This document shows, in pieces, positions 40,199-41,138 of a stretch of DNA of 41,138 bases; positions within the stretch are counted from its first letter, which is position 1, and every line of letters starts with the position of its first letter. The stretch covers positions 1-41,138 of IMG/VR virus record IMGVR_UViG_3300027881_000034; one strand, 5' to 3'. The stretch is from a virus. The position numbers and the translations under genes are program-made. The notes under the pieces were generated by a model. The model had not been told where the DNA came from and did no database searches. It saw only the letters and a program-made list of their open reading frames with translations.

Positions 40199-40200
40199 TT

Positions 40201-40259
40201 GTTATGGGATGATTCCCAACAAGCACACTGCCGAAACAATGTGCTTGGTGCGATCACTC
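40201..40259 (-). repeat. Structured two-hairpin repeat, copy 2
   Basis: The 8-bp stem is 40220-40227 with 40240-40247, with a 12-base loop. Compared with copy 1, two base pairs of the stem are changed on both sides, while the flanks (GTTATGGGATGATTCCCAA and TTGGTGCGATCACTC on the plus strand) are identical. It overlaps the end of the upstream gene. No U-tract follows, so a simple terminator is unlikely. Confidence 0.8.
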
Positions 40260-40502
40260 CGAAGTCACTACGTTAACCACTCCGAGTGCTACGCCGCCCG
40301 ACAGACCGAGTGCATCCACAATAAATTCGCGGACGTTTTCTTCGGCCTCCTCAACCGAATCCACAAAGCCGTATCGAATGTTATCCGAATCCAGCAATTC
40401 GAACGGCTTGCCAGGCGTTCGAAATAATTGCCGGACCTCGTCATTGGGATCGGTGCGATCCTGTATCACATACGTGACGCTTGCTGTAATTACTTTCTTC
40501 AT
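40254..40502 (-). CDS. Small hypothetical protein (82 aa)
   Basis: The ATG at 40502 follows a variant junction element (AGTGAGGGAGATCGACATG). The product begins MKKVITASVTYVIQDRTDPN, a strand pair, then an acidic helix (VDSVEEAEENVREFIVDALG). It ends at the two-hairpin repeat. Function unknown. Confidence 0.65.
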   Translation of the reverse strand: MKKVITASVTYVIQDRTDPNDEVRQLFRTPGKPFELLDSDNIRYGFVDSVEEAEENVREFIVDALGLSGGVALGVVNVVTSE

Positions 40503-40513
40503 GTCGATCTCCC

Positions 40514-40738
40514 TCACTTGCTGTCGAATGTAACGCCGCCCATCATCATGCCGCGGTCGTGCTTGTAAAACTCTTTCTGGTTTTCCGCATCGGCGTAAAT
40601 TTTAGCAGCGGCCTCAGTATTAAATGTCCTGTTGCCGTTGCTGCCATGGTACTTGCTGTCCGCAACGATCCACTCGTAGCGTGTTAAATGCTCGTGGACC
40701 GTGTAGCGCGGTTTGTATGTGTTTTTAAACTGTGCCAT
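40514..40738 (-). CDS. Small hypothetical protein (74 aa)
   Basis: The start is the ATG of an exact junction element; upstream in-frame codons belong to the previous gene's DNA. The product begins MAQFKNTYKPRYTVHEHLTR and is a small mixed domain with Tyr and His. Its TGA stop (after AAG) starts the next junction. Function unknown. Confidence 0.65.
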   Translation of the reverse strand: MAQFKNTYKPRYTVHEHLTRYEWIVADSKYHGSNGNRTFNTEAAAKIYADAENQKEFYKHDRGMMMGGVTFDSK

Positions 40739-40753
40739 TGTGATGCCCTCACT
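40736..40753 (-). promoter_or_regulatory. Junction element, exact copy
   Basis: AGTGAGGGCATCACAATG. Contains the TGA stop of the 65-residue upstream gene, the Shine-Dalgarno and the next ATG. Confidence 0.85.
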
Positions 40754-40946
40754 GTTTAATATTTTCAGGACCGAAGCAAACTCCAAACTTACGGCCTTCG
40801 TCTTCATCCATGTACTCACCGGCATATGGCCCGGCAGGCATTGGATAAGTAGTCTCGGTCACAACTACCGAGACACCGTTCATCCACTTGTGCTTGCATT
40901 TCTGCAGGATGATTGTGTCGCCAACTTTTACTGTATTCGTTTTCAT
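40749..40946 (-). CDS. Small protein with beta-barrel-like pattern (65 aa)
   Basis: The start follows an exact junction element. The product (MKTNTVKVGDTIILQKCKHK, then GVSVVVTETTYPMP) looks like a small beta barrel, ending with RKFGVCFGPENIKQ. It could bind nucleic acid, as KOW-like folds do, but no specific motif is seen. Confidence 0.65.
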   Translation of the reverse strand: MKTNTVKVGDTIILQKCKHKWMNGVSVVVTETTYPMPAGPYAGEYMDEDEGRKFGVCFGPENIKQ

Positions 40947-40961
40947 TGTGATGCCCTCACT
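40944..40961 (-). promoter_or_regulatory. Junction element, exact copy
   Basis: AGTGAGGGCATCACAATG, following the partial gene at the right edge by a few bases. Confidence 0.85.
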
Positions 40962-40962
40962 G

Positions 40963-41138
40963 TTAGCATTCTAAATAGTTGTCCAACCAATCCGACTGTT
41001 CCTTTTTCAAATACTCGAAGAAGTAATCCTGGCTGGCCGTATCCATCATTAAATATTCGCCACAAGCTTTTGCAGGACTGTGCTGATCGCACAATGTAGC
41101 AATCGTCCGATGATCCCGTGCGTCGGCAAGTACATATC
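40963..41138 (-). CDS. Partial gene at right edge, C-terminal 57 codons
   Basis: The frame ends with TAA just before a junction element and is open to the window edge. The visible part (LADARDHRTIATLCDQHSPA, then TASQDYFFEYLKKEQSDWLD) has a protein-like composition with helices. The start lies outside. Function unknown. Confidence 0.6.
   Translation of the reverse strand, partial: YVLADARDHRTIATLCDQHSPAKACGEYLMMDTASQDYFFEYLKKEQSDWLDNYLEC

Noticed and set aside
40739-40825. N-terminal extensions of accessory genes that read ...SEGIT before an internal Met
   Set aside because: E-G-I-T is the translation of the Shine-Dalgarno element GAGGGCATCACA; the true starts are the following ATGs (also at 39855).
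1-41138. tRNA genes, integrase or lysogeny repressor
   Set aside because: No cloverleaf-like segment in the gaps and no recombinase or CI-like protein among the genes; absence applies to this window only.

Overview
The window looks like a long stretch of a tailed double-stranded DNA bacteriophage (Caudoviricetes). All credible genes lie on the minus strand and are packed head to tail, with stop and start codons overlapping (ATGA, TAATG, GTGA, TTGA). No rRNA, tRNA, CRISPR, integrase or insertion sequence was seen. A complete phage replication and recombination set and packaging genes are present, which suggests a virulent phage. A PagL-like lipid A deacylase candidate hints at a Gram-negative host, but the sequence does not prove the host.

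Transcription runs from right to left. Region 41.1-33.9 kb is an early-type accessory block: about 15 small genes, an ArdC-like antirestriction protein, a predicted ADP-ribosyltransferase, an HU-like protein and a ParB-like protein. Many of its junctions reuse one 18-bp stop/Shine-Dalgarno/start element, and two junctions carry a structured repeat with compensatory base changes. Region 33.7-11.2 kb holds replication and recombination genes: 5' nuclease, DnaB-like helicase, SF2 helicase, primase, sliding clamp, a uracil-DNA-glycosylase/PolA fusion, clamp loader, gp32-like SSB, RecA-like recombinase, RuvC-like resolvase, Mre11/Rad50-like pair, a sigma-like factor and a terminase small subunit. 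Region 11.2-7.1 kb has an adenine-methyltransferase-like gene, QueC and an HD phosphohydrolase. A predicted terminator at about 6.95 kb ends this unit. Region 6.8-0 kb is the late-type block: HslV-like peptidase, fibronectin-like proteins, PagL-like protein, terminase large subunit, portal, and the start of a head-morphogenesis gene.

The main system is a complete phage 7-deazaguanine pathway spread through the replication genes: FolE, QueD, QueE and QueC to make preQ0 from GTP, and a DpdA-like transglycosylase to insert it into DNA. No QueF or amidotransferase partner was seen, so dPreQ0 is the simplest predicted modified base. ArdC and a Dam-like methyltransferase give two further possible layers of protection against restriction. 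The UDG-polymerase fusion is the most unusual single protein. Several genes shorter than 60 codons or starting with GTG or TTG were found from junctions and are listed (8596-8932, 5385-5489, 16287-16460).
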